Assembly (NCBI GenBank): GCA_963920525.1
Contig: OY986438.1
Span: 176,261,093 to 176,325,092, forward strand
DNA length: 64,000 nucleotides
Direction of reading: 5' to 3'
Origin: Dichetophora obliterata
Taxonomy: Eukaryota > Arthropoda > Insecta > Diptera > Sciomyzidae
Made by a program: the position numbers and the translations under genes. Shown in pieces: positions 22,279 through 35,900 of the stretch. Under the pieces are notes generated by a model that ran no database searches, had not been told where the DNA came from, and saw nothing but the letters and a program-made list of their open reading frames with translations. Position 1 is the stretch's first letter; each line of letters starts with the position of its first letter.

Positions 22279-24068
22279 ATAAGTTATAAACGTAACATCA
22301 CCAGCAAACTTATAAACGTAAGCATTTTGTTTGGTAAAGCTTGTGAAGTTTGTTGTTAATTGCTTACAAAATAAATTTGTTCAATAAACAAAAAGTATAA
22401 AGTATAGTAAGCTTTATGTGATAGCTTATTTTTCAATTGAAAAAAAACAAATTAAAAACCAGACAATTACTGAAAGCCCACAAATTGACCCTTACAATGG
22501 TATAGTATTTGTATTTCTATTTAGATTTTTAGATTTAGATAAGTGAAGCTGAATTAATTTTAAATCAGCTCATCACGTCATCATTTGTTTAAACTCCCTA
22601 AAAATTTATGAAGGTATTGAGCAATAGAACTCTTCTAAATATTTTATGAAAAGAAGTCTTTTGCGGAATTTTTTTTTTAATTGAACAAAAAGTAAAAAAA
22701 CATTTACAATGTAAAGAATATATTCTCAATGCTTTAAGCTAAATGTAAAGTCTAAAAAGGCCCTAGAAAGTCAGTGAAGCGAGAGCATCGAGTACAAGAA
22801 CGAAAACTTTAAACGCGTTTTTCTCAAAACATGTTTTTTCTTGCGCTGTGGAATATAATTTAATATAATTGCATACACCTAAAATTCCTTTTGTATTAAT
22901 TACAACTAGAAATACTTTCAGATTTATAATTAAATTGTGACCATGTCATGATTTTACAAATATTTTCTTTAACAATTTTTTTATGTAAAACATTTTTATT
23001 TTCTTTTCCTGTTCAAATCTTCATTTTGTTTTTTTTTCGTTAAAAAATAGGTACATACAAAGCGAAATAACTTTATTTTAATAAAAAACTTTTGTTTGGT
23101 TGATTTCAGTTGACTACAATAGGCTGGGCATTCCACAGCGCGAGCAAGTGTAGAGCCTCCATTTTATTTTCTTTTGAGCCACTTTCTCAGAGATGAGTAA
23201 GAAAAAGTATGAGTAGTTTTCAAAGTAGTATTCATATGTGATTGGTTGAAAACAAAGTGAATCATATTTTTGAATCATGAGCCACTTACACAAAAATGAG
23301 TACTTATGAATAAGTATAATTAGTTTCCAAAGTAGTATTCATGTGATTGATTCGAAACAAAGTGAATCAAATAAGTATACAATGAATTAAATATAAATAT
23401 TCATATGATTTACAATTGGTTGAGGTCAAGCTCATTAATATTACATTTGTTGATGTTTTGATTTACAGCTCTATTCTCTGGCATCATAGTCACAATCAAT
23501 TGATACTGAAAAATTGTGATAATATTGATCTGGTATCTATTGATTCGTTTTCTGTCTAAGCTATAGAACCGGAAAGCTTTCATAACTCATCCACAGCTAG
23601 GTGAAAACCTGTTCAGTTCAATGAGCATAGATTTGTATGAGCAGATTGTACGCAGCTTAGACAAATGTTAAGTTGGGTGCTTAAAAGAGTTGTGTTTGTA
23701 CCCAAATGTTAAAACGATGTTATGAAGCACTGGCTTTTAATGTATTCGAATGTAAATGTTGTGTCTTCTAAATTAAATTTCTGCAATCAGATTTTTTTAG
23801 CTATACAAAGTAGCAAAATATCTTTTTATCACATTAAATTAATCAATTCTTGGTTCTTAGATTCTTCAAAATTAATATAAGTAGAAATTATCCTTATTTT
23901 GGTTGTTTACGCATTTGTGGCCTGCATTGCTGCTCGTCACTATTTAGATCACTTTTGATACAAAAAAAGCTTTTTTAAAGTGCTCAGAATACGAACTTGT
24001 ATCAACTGTGACTTCTATATCAATTGATACAGAGGTGGCTTTTGTGACTTTGTTAGAACAGAGCTGTT
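22279..24068. other. Intergenic sequence with a short tandem repeat
   Basis: No gene. Within it, 23174-23375 holds two units of about 105 bp (AGCCACTT...GAGTA...CAAAGTAGTATTCAT...GAAACAAAGTGAATCA). A reversed unit is found at 26302-26412. These arms flank the foldback region 24.07-26.28 kb on both sides. Confidence 0.5.
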
Positions 24069-24089
24069 AGAGTATTCGTAATATAATGA

Positions 24090-24713
24090 CCCAATGTGCA
24101 CAAAAACGAATGCGGATCCGTTTCGAACCCATTACGAGTCCGTCAGTACGCATTTCGCTTTTTTTTTTGTTTCGACAGACCCGTTTCGAACCCACTTTGA
24201 ATCCGTCCAAAAAATGGTCACAACATAAACATAAAATGCAGTCTTAAATTTATTATAATACCTTTTATTTTATTTCCAGTGAATTAGGGTTACGAAACTC
24301 AATTGTGTACTTCTTTTTATTTTAGATAACTTTTTATAGTTATCATAAGCCACACGCCTATATCATTATTAAAATAAATTTTCATTTCCATAATTATTTA
24401 AAATGTTATAACAAAAAATAAAAAAAATATTTTGAGTATAGCATAAACCTAATTGTTCCGTTTTGATTCCGAAGTATTTAAAAAAAACGAGTCCGTTCCG
24501 AATTCGCATTATTTAAAAAAAAAAAAGAGTTCGAAAGATTTGTATATAAAGTCCGTTCCGAGTCCGTGACGAATCCGAAAAAGCGATACGTATTTTTGAG
24601 AGAAATTTCATAAGAAAAAGAATCAGTTCCGGATGCGACACGCAATCCGTTTCGGATAAAAAATACGAAGAAGTCCGTTTCGAATTCGAAACGTATCCGT
24701 TTGGCACATTGGG
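24090..24713. mobile_element. GTCCG-rich element (about 624 bp) with inverted ends
   Basis: CCCAATGTGC at 24090 faces GCACATTGGG ending at 24713. The motif TCCGTTTCGAA and variants (GTCCGTTCCGA, ATCCGTTTCGG) occur about ten times across both arms, giving an imperfect foldback. No ORF. Confidence 0.65.
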
Positions 24714-24724
24714 GAAGTACTTAC

Positions 24725-26281
24725 GAGTATTCGGATCACATTTTCGAATTTTAAAAATTGTTTGATATTGTTTGATAATGTTTTTTTAGTATAAGTTTAT
24801 AAGTTAGTTTTGACAGTATAGGGGGGGTCGCTGATTCCGAGTCTGATGTGAAAATATAAAAAATTTGTTTGACCCTAGGGTGAACCCTAAAAATGTTTTG
24901 TTTTTTTTTCCCAGTATTTGTACATGTTTTGGCAGTAAAAAGGGGTCGCTGATTTTCGATACTAGGGTGGACCCAATAAATGTTGTTTTTTAGTATAAGT
25001 TCATGTTTTTTATAAAAATATAAAAAAAACCTAAAAACAAAATCTTTTTTGTTTTTGAGTATTTTTACATGTTTGGCAGGGGGTCGCTAATTTCAAATCT
25101 TATGCCCAAAATTAAAAAAATTTGTGTGCCGCTAGAGTGTACCCTAAAAGTTTTTGTTTTTGTTTTTCAGTATTTGTACATGTTTTGACAGTTGCAGATA
25201 AGGTCGCAGATTTTAAATATGATGCCAAAATTTAAAATTCTCCTAACAATATTTATTCTTTTTTTTATATTTTGTTCTTTTGGCACTACCCTTTAAACAA
25301 AAATTTCCAATAATTTTTGGTATAAGATTTCAAATCAGCGACCCACTTTTTTGCCAAAATATGTACAAATACTGAAAAACAAAAAAAAAACATTTTTAGG
25401 GGCCAACAAAAATAAACAAAAATTTGTTTATACATTTTGACATTAGACTCGACATCAGCGACCACCCCTATAATGCCAAAACATGTACAATTACTGAAAA
25501 ATAGAAACAAACATTTTTAGGATACACCCTAGCGTTGGAACATTTTTTTATATTTTCACATTCGACTCGAAATAAGCGATCCTCTTATCCTGTCCGAACA
25601 TGTACTTATACTTAAAAACAGAAAAAGTTGTTAGGAACATTTTTTTAAATTTGGGCATAGGATTCGAAATCAGCGACCTCTTATACTGTCAAAACATTTA
25701 AAAATACTTAAATAAAATTTAAAACCATTTTTTTATATTTTGACATCGGATTCGAAAACAGCGATTTGTTTCCAAATCGCATTACAGAGTAAAAAGGTAA
25801 AGCACAATCGCAACTAAAATATTTGTTGCTAAAATAGTGGGAAATGTTAAATTTCGCATTTTAGAAACTGCATTTTGCATCAACCCTTTCTTGATTAAAA
25901 AACCAATTTTAAATAATGAACATATAAATTTTCATAGGGTTAATAAAATTTTATATTTATAAATATTTTTTTTTTCAAACAATTCCAAACACTTGAAATT
26001 TGGTGTCAATTATTTGTGCCATTAAAAAACGCCACTTTTTTGTTCCTCTATTTGACATTATACTCCCATGACTGACAATTTATTTTTAGTACCTGGATTA
26101 ATATACCTTGGGTTCAACCTAGCGTCAAACATATTTTTTATTTATATTTTCACATTAGACTCGAAATCAGCGACTCCTTTATACTGTCAAAACATGTACT
26201 AATACTAAAAAAAAAATTATTTTTTTAATCCACCCCTATATCAAAAAATTTTTCAAATTCAAAAATGTTATTCGAATACTC
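24725..26281. mobile_element. Foldback element built of about 170-bp repeats in opposite orientations
   Basis: The left end GAGTATTCGGATCACATTTT is inverted with the right end (reverse complement GAGTATTCGAATAACATTTT). The left arm repeats units with AGTATTTGTACATGTTTTG and GGTCGCTGATT. From about 25290 the same units run in reverse (AATCAGCGACC, CATGTACAAATACTGAAAAA). About four units each way are seen. A unique block lies at 25790-26090. No coding capacity. Confidence 0.75.
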
Positions 26282-26301
26282 TAAGTATTTCATTAAATAA
26301 A

Positions 26302-26412
26302 AACATGAACCACTTTGTTTCGAATCAATCAAATATGAATACTACTTTGGAAACTACTTATACTTTTTCATACTCATATTTGAGTAAGTGGCTCATTGAT
26401 TCAAAAACGTGA
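26302..26412. repeat. Reversed copy of the 23.2-kb repeat unit
   Basis: Contains ATGAATACTACTTTGGAAAC and AGTGGCTCATTGATTC, the reverse complement of the units at 23174-23375. Confidence 0.65.
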
Positions 26413-26978
26413 TTAGTTGCAGATCTCTGTTGCACAAATACAGAAAATCAGTTTACAGGAGTGCAGAAAAACTGATTTTCTTTTAAACTATTGAATGGAT
26501 TTTCAACTGAATTAAACATTTATTTAAATCAGATATTTGCTTTGTTCTCAAATAAGCATTTAATGAAAAATCAAAATGAGCAAATCCAATCATGAATGAT
26601 CAAATGAAAATTAAATTAATGTTGGCTTTTTTGCAATATACTCGGCATTGCACGCGCAACGAAAATATGTCTCCTTTGCTCTTATCTCCATTCAAAAAAG
26701 TACTGAATGCGAAAGTCGCATTAAGAGTTTATTTAGGCACGCCTTGAATGGAAATGGTGTAGATGCTTACGTTTGTAAGCTCGAGCTGGCTGCAGCTAAT
26801 GCCTAATTTTATACGAATACATAGAAATGATGCGTACAAACCATAATTGCTCAAGCCAGCATTTTGGTCAAGTCTCGTTAACTTGATCTGGCTGCAGCAA
26901 AGCGATTCAAATCGTATGTTCCGTAAGGAATCAGCTGTTTTTTCTTTCAAACGAATTTAAATTAAATTAACATTGGGG

Positions 26979-27175
26979 CATGTTCTGCATTCCACTTCCG
27001 AGTGGAAGTGAAAATAAATCATAATTGAATTCGATGTTTGGTGGTCTAAATATCACTTTTTTTTCAATTTGTTAATATAATCAATTGTATTAAAAAAGTG
27101 ATATTTAGACCACCAAATATTAAATTCAATTATGATTTAATTTCACTTCCTCTCGGAAGTGGAATGCAGAACATG
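26979..27175. mobile_element. Palindromic MITE (197 bp) with arms of about 84 bp
   Basis: CATGTTCTGCATTCCACTTC at the left and GAAGTGGAATGCAGAACATG at the right are exact inverses at the tips. Pairing continues through GTGATATTTAGACCACCAAA-type sequence almost to the centre. A weaker outer inverted repeat (GCTCGAGCTGGCTGCAGCTAA at 26780 versus TTAGCTGCAGTCAGCTCGAGC near 27354) encloses it. Confidence 0.8.
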
Positions 27176-27379
27176 ACTGATTAACTTATTTTCGCAACTC
27201 ATTCCTGATATTACAAATGCAACTGAACAAACCAAACAAAACGAGTTTGTATACAAATTATCGAATTTTTTCAATGACTTAAAGACAAACTCGCTCAAGT
27301 CATTTGGTCAAGTATTTGGCAGAACTTGAGCTAGCTTTTCATTGATTTTTGAATTTAGCTGCAGTCAGCTCGAGCCTAT

Positions 27380-29686
27380 TATGTGTAAGCCTTAAGATTG
27401 CTACAAGCTTATGCCATGATTTTTTAAATTGATGGTTTGTTTAATAGTTTTTATAACAAATGCGACTGAAATTTTTTAGTTTGTTGTTGTCTGTAGTTTT
27501 TGCTAGTTTTTGGTTAGTTTGGGTATAAATATTTTACAATTTGTGCAAACCTTGTTTTGCAGCAAAAATCTTAAGATTTTCGACCAGCTGTCTTAATTTT
27601 TTTTTAATTTTTAAGAACTGCTTACGAATTTGAACGTTACTTAGTACGTATTTTCACTAGTTTTTCACATTATGCAGCGTTATTTTTTTTAAAATGTTTG
27701 TTGCGACATTACAAAAATACCTTTGGGCTTTATTCTAGTTAATTTTTATATTTTGTTTTTGTATTTTTAGAATTTATCAAGGTTTTTTTTATTAAGAATT
27801 TACAAATATTACACTGCTTTATTATGTAATTGACAAATGTATTATGGTATTTCTACTGGTTTCGGTTTGTTTTTTACATTTTTTTAATAAATTTTTTTTT
27901 TTAAATTTTGTTTTTAATATTGGTATTGTTGTATTGTGTGTTTACAATAATCTTGACAAATTTAGAATTTAGGTTTGATTTATATAATTTCAGCAAATAT
28001 ATTTATATATATATTTTTTTACATAAACCTTAGTGTAATATCATACAAAATATTCCGATAAACGACTTTAGGATAGTTACAAAAAAATAAAAACTTTCTT
28101 AAACTTTCTAACATGCATTAAAGCTTATGGCAAAAAGAAATTCGAGAAAAAAAATTACTTAAAAATTTGACAAGTTTTACAGTTTTTCTACTGTCCTAAT
28201 ATCTGAATGCACGAATCCACCGACCTAAGGCCAATTACTATCGACATCAACAAAAACGATTTGCTGAAAACCGCGTTTCTAATTAACTAAACAAATCTCA
28301 ATGGAAATAAAGGCAGCCTTTTTGAAAAGAATTTACACATAATTTTAACGTTATTATACTGAGAGAAATGAAAAATGTCAAATATTCATCATTGGAAGAG
28401 GCAAAGTGCGAATACAATCAATTTATGACTATTTACATTAAATTTTAGTTTGAATGGCTTCAAAAACTACAAAGAAAACTACGCTTGCTTCTTCTATACA
28501 TACTGTACTGTGTTGCAATGTTTTTTTTTTATTTTATATTTTTTTTTGTTTTTTTTTTTATTTGGTTCTTTTAAAGACGCGTGTGAACGTGTGTGTTATA
28601 ATATTTTCGAAATATTTGTTTAAGGCTTCTTATTAACCAAAAGTAGCCAGCAATTTTATAATAAAAAAATCTCATGACTACTTCACGCACGCACGAACAC
28701 ATGCAAAAAACTAAAGCTGTTTCTCTCTGACTTACAACAAAATAACATTAACCCATAATATTACTTTTGAGGAATTTCTTAAAGTAGTATCTTAAAGAAA
28801 TTGCAATGTTTTGTATGTTTTAACCTTCATATTTTATTATCATTATTATTATTATGTTTTAAATCAGTTATGTACATAGGCTATATATTTATGTATATAT
28901 ATATGTATGTGCTGCATTAACTGTAATTATGCTAAAAAATTTAATTACTTTTATTTTTTAATTTATTAAAACTACTTGCTATTCTATTTTTTATACTTCT
29001 TTTATACTTAAACATAAGTGTGTGTGTTTTTGTTGTTTCGTTCATAAATTTTAACGAGTGTTGGTTGTTCTTAAGGTTTTGATAGGAATTAGTTTTTTTT
29101 TCTCATTTTATTTTATTTTTATTTTCTAGAATTACAATTTTTAGTACAGTATACATTTTGCACAAATGTATTTTTTGTATTTTTTATAAATAAGAAGCAG
29201 CAAAATAAAGATTAAACTAGATAATTCTTAAATTCGCATGTTTTGCAATATATATACATATATATATATATATATAAATATGAATAAAAAAATTAATAAA
29301 TTAACAGGCGTAATATACACACACATACAATCAAACAATAATTGATTTTAATACATATATATGTACACACAGGCAATAAAATAATTGGTACAATTTACAA
29401 ATTGATGATTTATCGTTTTTATTACAATTTTGTAACATAGTGCAAAAGGAGGGAGAGAGAGGGACGCCGAAAGTGTTATGCAAGTCTATAGTAGTGTCTT
29501 CTTTTTATGTACAAACACCAATATCAAAGCCCATGTGCTTAAATAAATAATTGCGATTTTTATATAAATAAAATTTTAAAATAAAAAATACAAATGTTTA
29601 AGTATAAAATTAAAATAGCACAATGTTAGGAGAAAACAAACGAAAAAGGTCAACAATTTAAGATGGTTGCATGTTTACGATTATCA
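27380..29686 (-). other. AT-rich sequence, candidate 3'UTR of rno
   Basis: Directly downstream of the rno stop on the - strand. No ORF of interest. Runs of TTTATT on + (AATAAA on -) include 29418-29423, 264 nt after the stop, and many further ones, for example around 29110 and 28840. The true end is not readable. Confidence 0.45.
29418..29423 (-). terminator. First candidate polyadenylation signal of rno
   Basis: AATAAA on the - strand, the first exact hexamer after the stop codon at 29687-29689. Others follow further downstream. Confidence 0.4.
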
Positions 29687-32600
29687 TCATCTAACTTCAC
29701 AGTCTTTGTTCATTGGAAGTAAGCCGCTGCTGTTGTTGCTGCTGCTGCTATTGCTGTTAGTATTATTGTTGTTGCTGTTGTTATTGTTGTTGTTATTGTT
29801 GTTTTTGCTGCCGCTACTGCTGCTGCTGGTGTTGTTGTCATTGCAATTATTGCTGGTTGTTGCAGCTGCACCGCAGCCAGTTTCAAGTGACGCATCTGGC
29901 GATGCCGCTATCTCCGTAAATGTCATGCCTGCAACATTGAATTCCGTCTCTTTGTTGGACGTTGTCGCTGTCGAGTTGGCATTTAAATTCATTGACTTTT
30001 CAGCTGTTTCTGTCTGGTGTGAGCTTTTAGAGTTGTTTTGCGGTGTTACTGATCTATGCTCTGTTGCTGCCCCACCTCCTTCTCTGGCTGTGACACTGAA
30101 TGAGGAGGCAGCATTCGTTTCAGCATCCGCCATATGCGACTGCACGTCGACGCCTTCAGTCGACACCTGCGTGGGTGTTGAGTTTCGATGCGTTCGATCT
30201 TTATTTTGCCTGTCTTTTTTTTTGTTGCCAATAACATAACCACCGCCATCGGATACACGCGCAATCTTCAGGCGCAACGGTGCAGTAGTGGTAGCACTTA
30301 CTCCTACATCCGCTGCTGCTGCTGGGCCAGAGGGTGTAGCCATGTGTTCTTGTGTTTCCGTTTCGGCTTTCCGCTTGCCAATACGTATTATAAGTTTGGG
30401 CGTCTCTCCGCTTGCCGTACTGGTAGTGTTTTCAATTAAAGTCGTTGTCATCCTCTCACCCGCACTGGCGGAGGCAACTGCGGAGCCAGCTAATGAAGCA
30501 TGTTTCTCTTTGTTGCGCTTCTTCTCTTTTTTGTCCTTTTTCGGCTTGGAGGATTTGGCTTTTTTAGTGTGTACTGGTGGCGTATCAATAGCGCCAGACA
30601 ATTGTAGAAATTTCTGGCTTGTTTCAGTGTCTGCACCAGAGCCGCCTACTCGCCTGCTACGTTCATCATCGTCCTCGCCAAAGTCTGCCATGACCTTTTT
30701 GCGAAAGTTCATCGATTCCCGTTTGTAGTCTTCAAGCGTGGGTGGCGTGTAGTTTGTTGTGAGGCGTTTCTTTGGCGGACAACCGACCATACGTCGTGAC
30801 ATGTCGTAGCCATAATTGTTGTCAACGCTTGCGGCCGCGCCATAAGTCGTACCTGCGCTACCATCGCCACCCAAGCCACGTATTTTGATTTTAAGCTTCG
30901 GCGTTGGTTCCTCTTCGGCGGAGCCCTCGTTAGTCTTGCTGCGACCGCGTCGTTTGCCCACACTTGCAACTGTGCTCGTGCCTTTGCTACCGTTATCTGT
31001 GCTGCCGGTGGAACAAGCACTGCGACGACGTGCTTCAGCTGTGCTTGCAACATTAATGCTACCAATAGCACCAGCCACATCATTCAAATCGGCGGAATCT
31101 AGCGAACGCAACTCACGCACAGACGTCTTCTTGGAACGTTTGCTACCCATACCACCTAAATCGGCGCTATAATCATCCAAACCACTAGCCAGCACATCGG
31201 TCTTGCGCAAACTACTGAGTCCAAGGTTGTCCATTGAGCTAGTCATACTGGCATCGACTGCTGGCAAGCCACATGATGACTCATCCATATTGGTATCCTT
31301 TTGCACAACATATAGGCTCAGCAACTCCTTCTTTCGCATGCGTCTAGAATTGCTGCTGCCGCTGGCTGTAACACTGACAGCATTGGCGGCGGCAACATGA
31401 GCTGCGGCGGCTGTCTGCACAATATTGGTTTGCACAACACTTGTGGTTTGAGCGCTTAGATTTAAGGACAAAGAGCTAACACTTGTAGTGTTGTAGTTGT
31501 AGCTGTCTGGGTAGGCCAATGGACCCTTAATTTTCAGCTTCAGCTGATTGCGCGAGTCCGAGAGAGATGCTTTTGTAGTCAAGGTGGTGTCCGAATCAAT
31601 GGATACTTCTTCAGAAGTGGTTTCCATTGAGGTTTGCAAGTCGGCGTGCATAACTAAATCAGGCACTGCGCTGCCTGCAACTGTTGCAGGTGCAGCTATT
31701 CCACAGCCCATCGTTATTCCAGCAGTATTTGCAATGGTATGAGGCGCGTTGCCTGGTAACGTTGAGGCACTTGTTGTAGTCGTTGGTGCCGCCGTCGTCG
31801 CGCCAGACAATTGCTTAGACGATATCGTGGTGCCCGTGGCACGCAAGACTGACTGGAACTCCTTCTCGTCTTCCTCATCAAATTCGGATAGCGTTTGATC
31901 TGCCGTCCCTGAGTCAAATGCACCCAACAAATTGTTGTTGTAAGCTTCTTGCGATGCCGAAGAGTGTGGCGCCTCAAAACCCAGATTGTAAGTACGCATG
32001 TCTACCGGTCCCGGCAGTACCGGCTGCACTATCGAATGCAATATCGACTGCTGACTCGCATGATCGTTGGCCGAAGTTGGTGCTTTCAGTCCGACACCAC
32101 CGCTGTTGCTGTTACAATTTGCCAGAGCATTGGCTGCTGTTGTTGCACCTGCATTCACCGCTGCGCCAGTACCACGCACTTTGCAGCCGTGCGCATAAGT
32201 TGGACTGGCGTACTTTTGTTGATCGCTCGTTTGTTGTTGATGCGTTCCTGCTATTGCTGCGCCCGCATTGCTACGACAGTCAAACGAACGTCGACGATCA
32301 CGCAACGATTGCAGATTTTCAACACCAGGCGAGGCAAGTTCCTCATCGTAGTTGAATTCATAGGGTGTGCCGACCAAATTGTTGACAATATGTGTATTGC
32401 TGCCATATTGCTCGGGTAAAGGCAGTGGAATGATGGCGTTTGCAGCACTACTGCCACGTCCTCGTCCACGTCCGCGACCTCTGCCGCGTGAACCGGCGCC
32501 TGTACCACGAGGCGCACGTTGCCGTGGTTTTCCCGCAAGTGTATGTGTCATGGGGTCATACTTTTGCGGTTTTGTGGTGGCTAGTGGTGGCATGTTGGTG

Positions 32601-32901
32601 AATTCGGTTAGCGCGTGCTGCTGCTGAAGTTGCAGCTGCTTGCTTAGTAGCTCCATTTGCCGTGGCGATTTTCCCGGCGATTTGTGTTGAACAATTTGAG
32701 GAGATTTGTGCGAATTTCGCAACTGTTGATTATAGCGTGTGGAAGAGCGTTTCGAAGGCGATTCTTTTGTAGGTGTTGTATGTTGTTGCTGCTGCTGGGT
32801 TGACGTTTGTGTGGGTTGTAGCATGCCATCGGCACAGCTGCCAAGTATGTTGGTAAATGCAGCATTATGTTCTGCAGGCGAAGTCAAACTGTATTGGGTT
32901 T

Positions 32902-32933
<32 letters not shown>

Positions 32934-35900
32934 ATTTGATGGTTATGTGGCGAATGATGGTCGAGCAAAGCTGTACCACCACCACCACCAGTTGTACCAA
33001 CAATTGCCGCAGTGAGTGCTAGATTGTGGGAAGATGAAGTAAACGCAGCTCCGTATTGCGGCTGTTGCGCTGCAACACCACCAACAACATTTCCTGGAAC
33101 AGCTGCCGCTGGGTCTGTAGCTCCAATGCCATACAGAGATGTAGTATCGCTCTGCTGCGTGGATGATGACGTAGGAGGCATTGCAACATTACCGGCTAGC
33201 GATGCTGCTGTTGGATAAGCAGTTGCTGTTGTGGAATTTGCGCCGTAGGACATTTGACTGAGGTTGGGTAATGAAGTTGGGGTTGTGTGAAAAAGTCCAT
33301 TAAATTGGCTGGCGGAAGACTGCTGCTGAACAGCTTGTTGGGCCGCCTGAGCTGTTGTGTTCTGGCTTTGCTGGTTATAAGCTTGATTATATGATGTCAT
33401 CATGGCATCAATGCCATTAACCAATGGAGATTGTTGTGTAGTAGCATGTTGCTGCTGCTGTTGCATGTTGTTAAAGGGTGTGGAAATGCCAAAGGCATCT
33501 AAAGGATTAAAGTAATTCTTGCAATTTGCCGCATCGGAGCTCTGAAGAGAACTTCTGGCATTTAGACCATTGTTACCGAGATTGTTGGTTGGTAGATGGG
33601 AGCGATGTTGCGTATGATGTTGCTGCTGCTGCTGCAATTGAAGATCCATTTGTTGCTGACGTTGCTGCTGCTGTTGCATTTCCAACGCCGACGATTGATC
33701 ATTTGATTCTGAAACCGAACTTGGAGATGTCGATACTGAACGTCGTGCTGCAATCAAATCATTCTCATTCCAAATGCGCGTGGCACGCATTGTGTAAGGC
33801 GATTGCATGCGCGTATTCTCATCATAGTCACAATCAACAACCAGCTTGTTGCTGCCAACAGATCCGGTGGATGTAAAGTCAATGTTATCTTTAGCAGTTG
33901 CAGCTGCATGTAGATCAACAAAATCGGGCGTGGAGGAATTGGCTCCACCACCACTATTGGTTATTTTATTAAAACAATCAATATTTGACGTTCTCTTTTT
34001 GCCTTGTGTTTTGTCACAGCTGCTGCCACCGCCACTGCCACCGAGTTCGCTCTGCAAAAACGACGAGATTTCGGCAACGTTCGGCGTTTGTGGTTGTGGT
34101 TGTTGTTGTTGTTGTTGCTGCTGCTGCTGTTGCTGCTGCTGCTGTTGCTGATTGTAATTACTAGCTGAAACTGCTACTGGTGATGTATTTATTGCTGTTG
34201 TTGTTGCTTCTGTTGTTGTTGTTGAATCGTGAATGATGTTATGCGTACCCTGCTGCTGCTGCTGTTGTTGCTGATGCATTGGTGATATGTGCGTCTGCCC
34301 CGTTGCCACTGAGTTCTTTTCCAGAAAGCTTAATGTATTTGTGGCAAATGTTAAACTTCCACCAGAATTATTGTTGCTATTCAAAGGTGTGGCAACATTT
34401 TGCGTGGCTTCCGCCGTTTCTGGTGGTGCTACAGCAACATTTACCGTTGCGGTTTCTACAAAGCTGCTAGGCATCTCTTTCAAAGCTGCAGGCGATTGAA
34501 TAGCTGGTGATGTTGTGGAATGCTTGTCATTTCCACTACTGCTGAAAACACAGTGACTTGCAGCCTTAGCGGCCGCTTCTGCAGCTGCTGCCGCCGCTGC
34601 ACTTTCTTTCTGCACATGATAAATATCCTCGGGATCAGCGGCATTGTGAAAGGGAAAGATCGATGGTATCGCGGGCGTAGGCGGCATCATTAAGTCGTGA
34701 TCCTTTGGCTCATCGCTACGATTACGTTTTGTTTTACGCAGTTTCTCCAACAAATTGCGCGTAGCTTGAACACTATCTTCTTCCGATAACTGTTTTGTGG
34801 ATGCAACAACGGCGCCGCGCAACATGTCTAAACTGTCCGATGGTGGATCGAGTACTTGAGTCACAACAGAGGAAGCTGTTGAAAAACCTCCGCTGGTGTT
34901 TAACATAGCTTCGTTAATAGTATTTTGTTTTTGTTGCTCGCGTTCTTTTTGCTTCTCGTTCTCTTCCACCATATCAAGTATAGTATCTACAATCGGTTGA
35001 TGTCCAGACTCTAGAGCAGCTGCTTTATTGGCTTCATCAGCAGTTGTAGAGCTATTCTTTTGAGATTCGTTGATTGCATAGTTGAGGGAACCCTGAACGT
35101 CGCTATCCAGTTGTAACTTTCGGTTTGATGATGCTGATGCCTCGGAGGAAATTGGCGATGATGATTCTGGTGACGCAGGTGTTGCTGTTGTCGCAACAAT
35201 CTTGGAGGACGTTAATTCTTGGCATTCAACGGCATTCGACTTCGTGGATGATGGCTTTTCTTGTTTCAGCTGTTCACTTTGCGCTGAATTTGAATTCGAA
35301 TCCAGTTCGATAATTTCTGGCGGTTCTGGAGGTATGACAGCAACGGCAGGCGACGAAGAGGATGCCGAATATTTACTGGCACTAGCTGCCAACTCATTTT
35401 TGCGTTCCTCCTCTAAAGCACGCACCAGTTCCATTTCGTTGAGTAAATGTTGCGTATGATGGGTGTGTTCTTCTTCAGGTGATAGCGGCGGGCTGCCAGG
35501 TTTTGTGCGACGGCGTCTACGACGACGATGTGTGTTGCGTCGTTGACGTCGATGTCCACCACGCACGTATTCATTATCCGACAAAACGTCATCGTCTGTA
35601 GCATCATCGGTGTCGGCGTCATCTTCGTCTTCGTCATGCGAAATTGTTGGCGAAACAGGTACAGGTGCAGCTGGTGGACGTTCATCGATATCGAGGTCTC
35701 TGAGTTTGCTTGATGGTAGGGTGGTGTTGGTCGGTGCCGTCGTCAGTTCTTCATCGATGTCCATGGGTACTTCGCCGCTTTCTTCAATCGCCGTAGTTCT
35801 ATTCATCTCTTTTGGTATTGGAGTTGGTGTTGGCGTGAGTGTGGGTGTGGGAGTAGGAGTGGGAGTGGGTGTGGGAGTAGGTGTTGGCGATTTTGGTATC

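Noticed and set aside
29667..30239. + strand ORF of 190 codons, leucine-rich
   Set aside because: It is the reverse strand of the Asn/Ser/Thr-rich rno C-terminus; the poly-Leu comes from complementing CAA/CAG/AAC codons.
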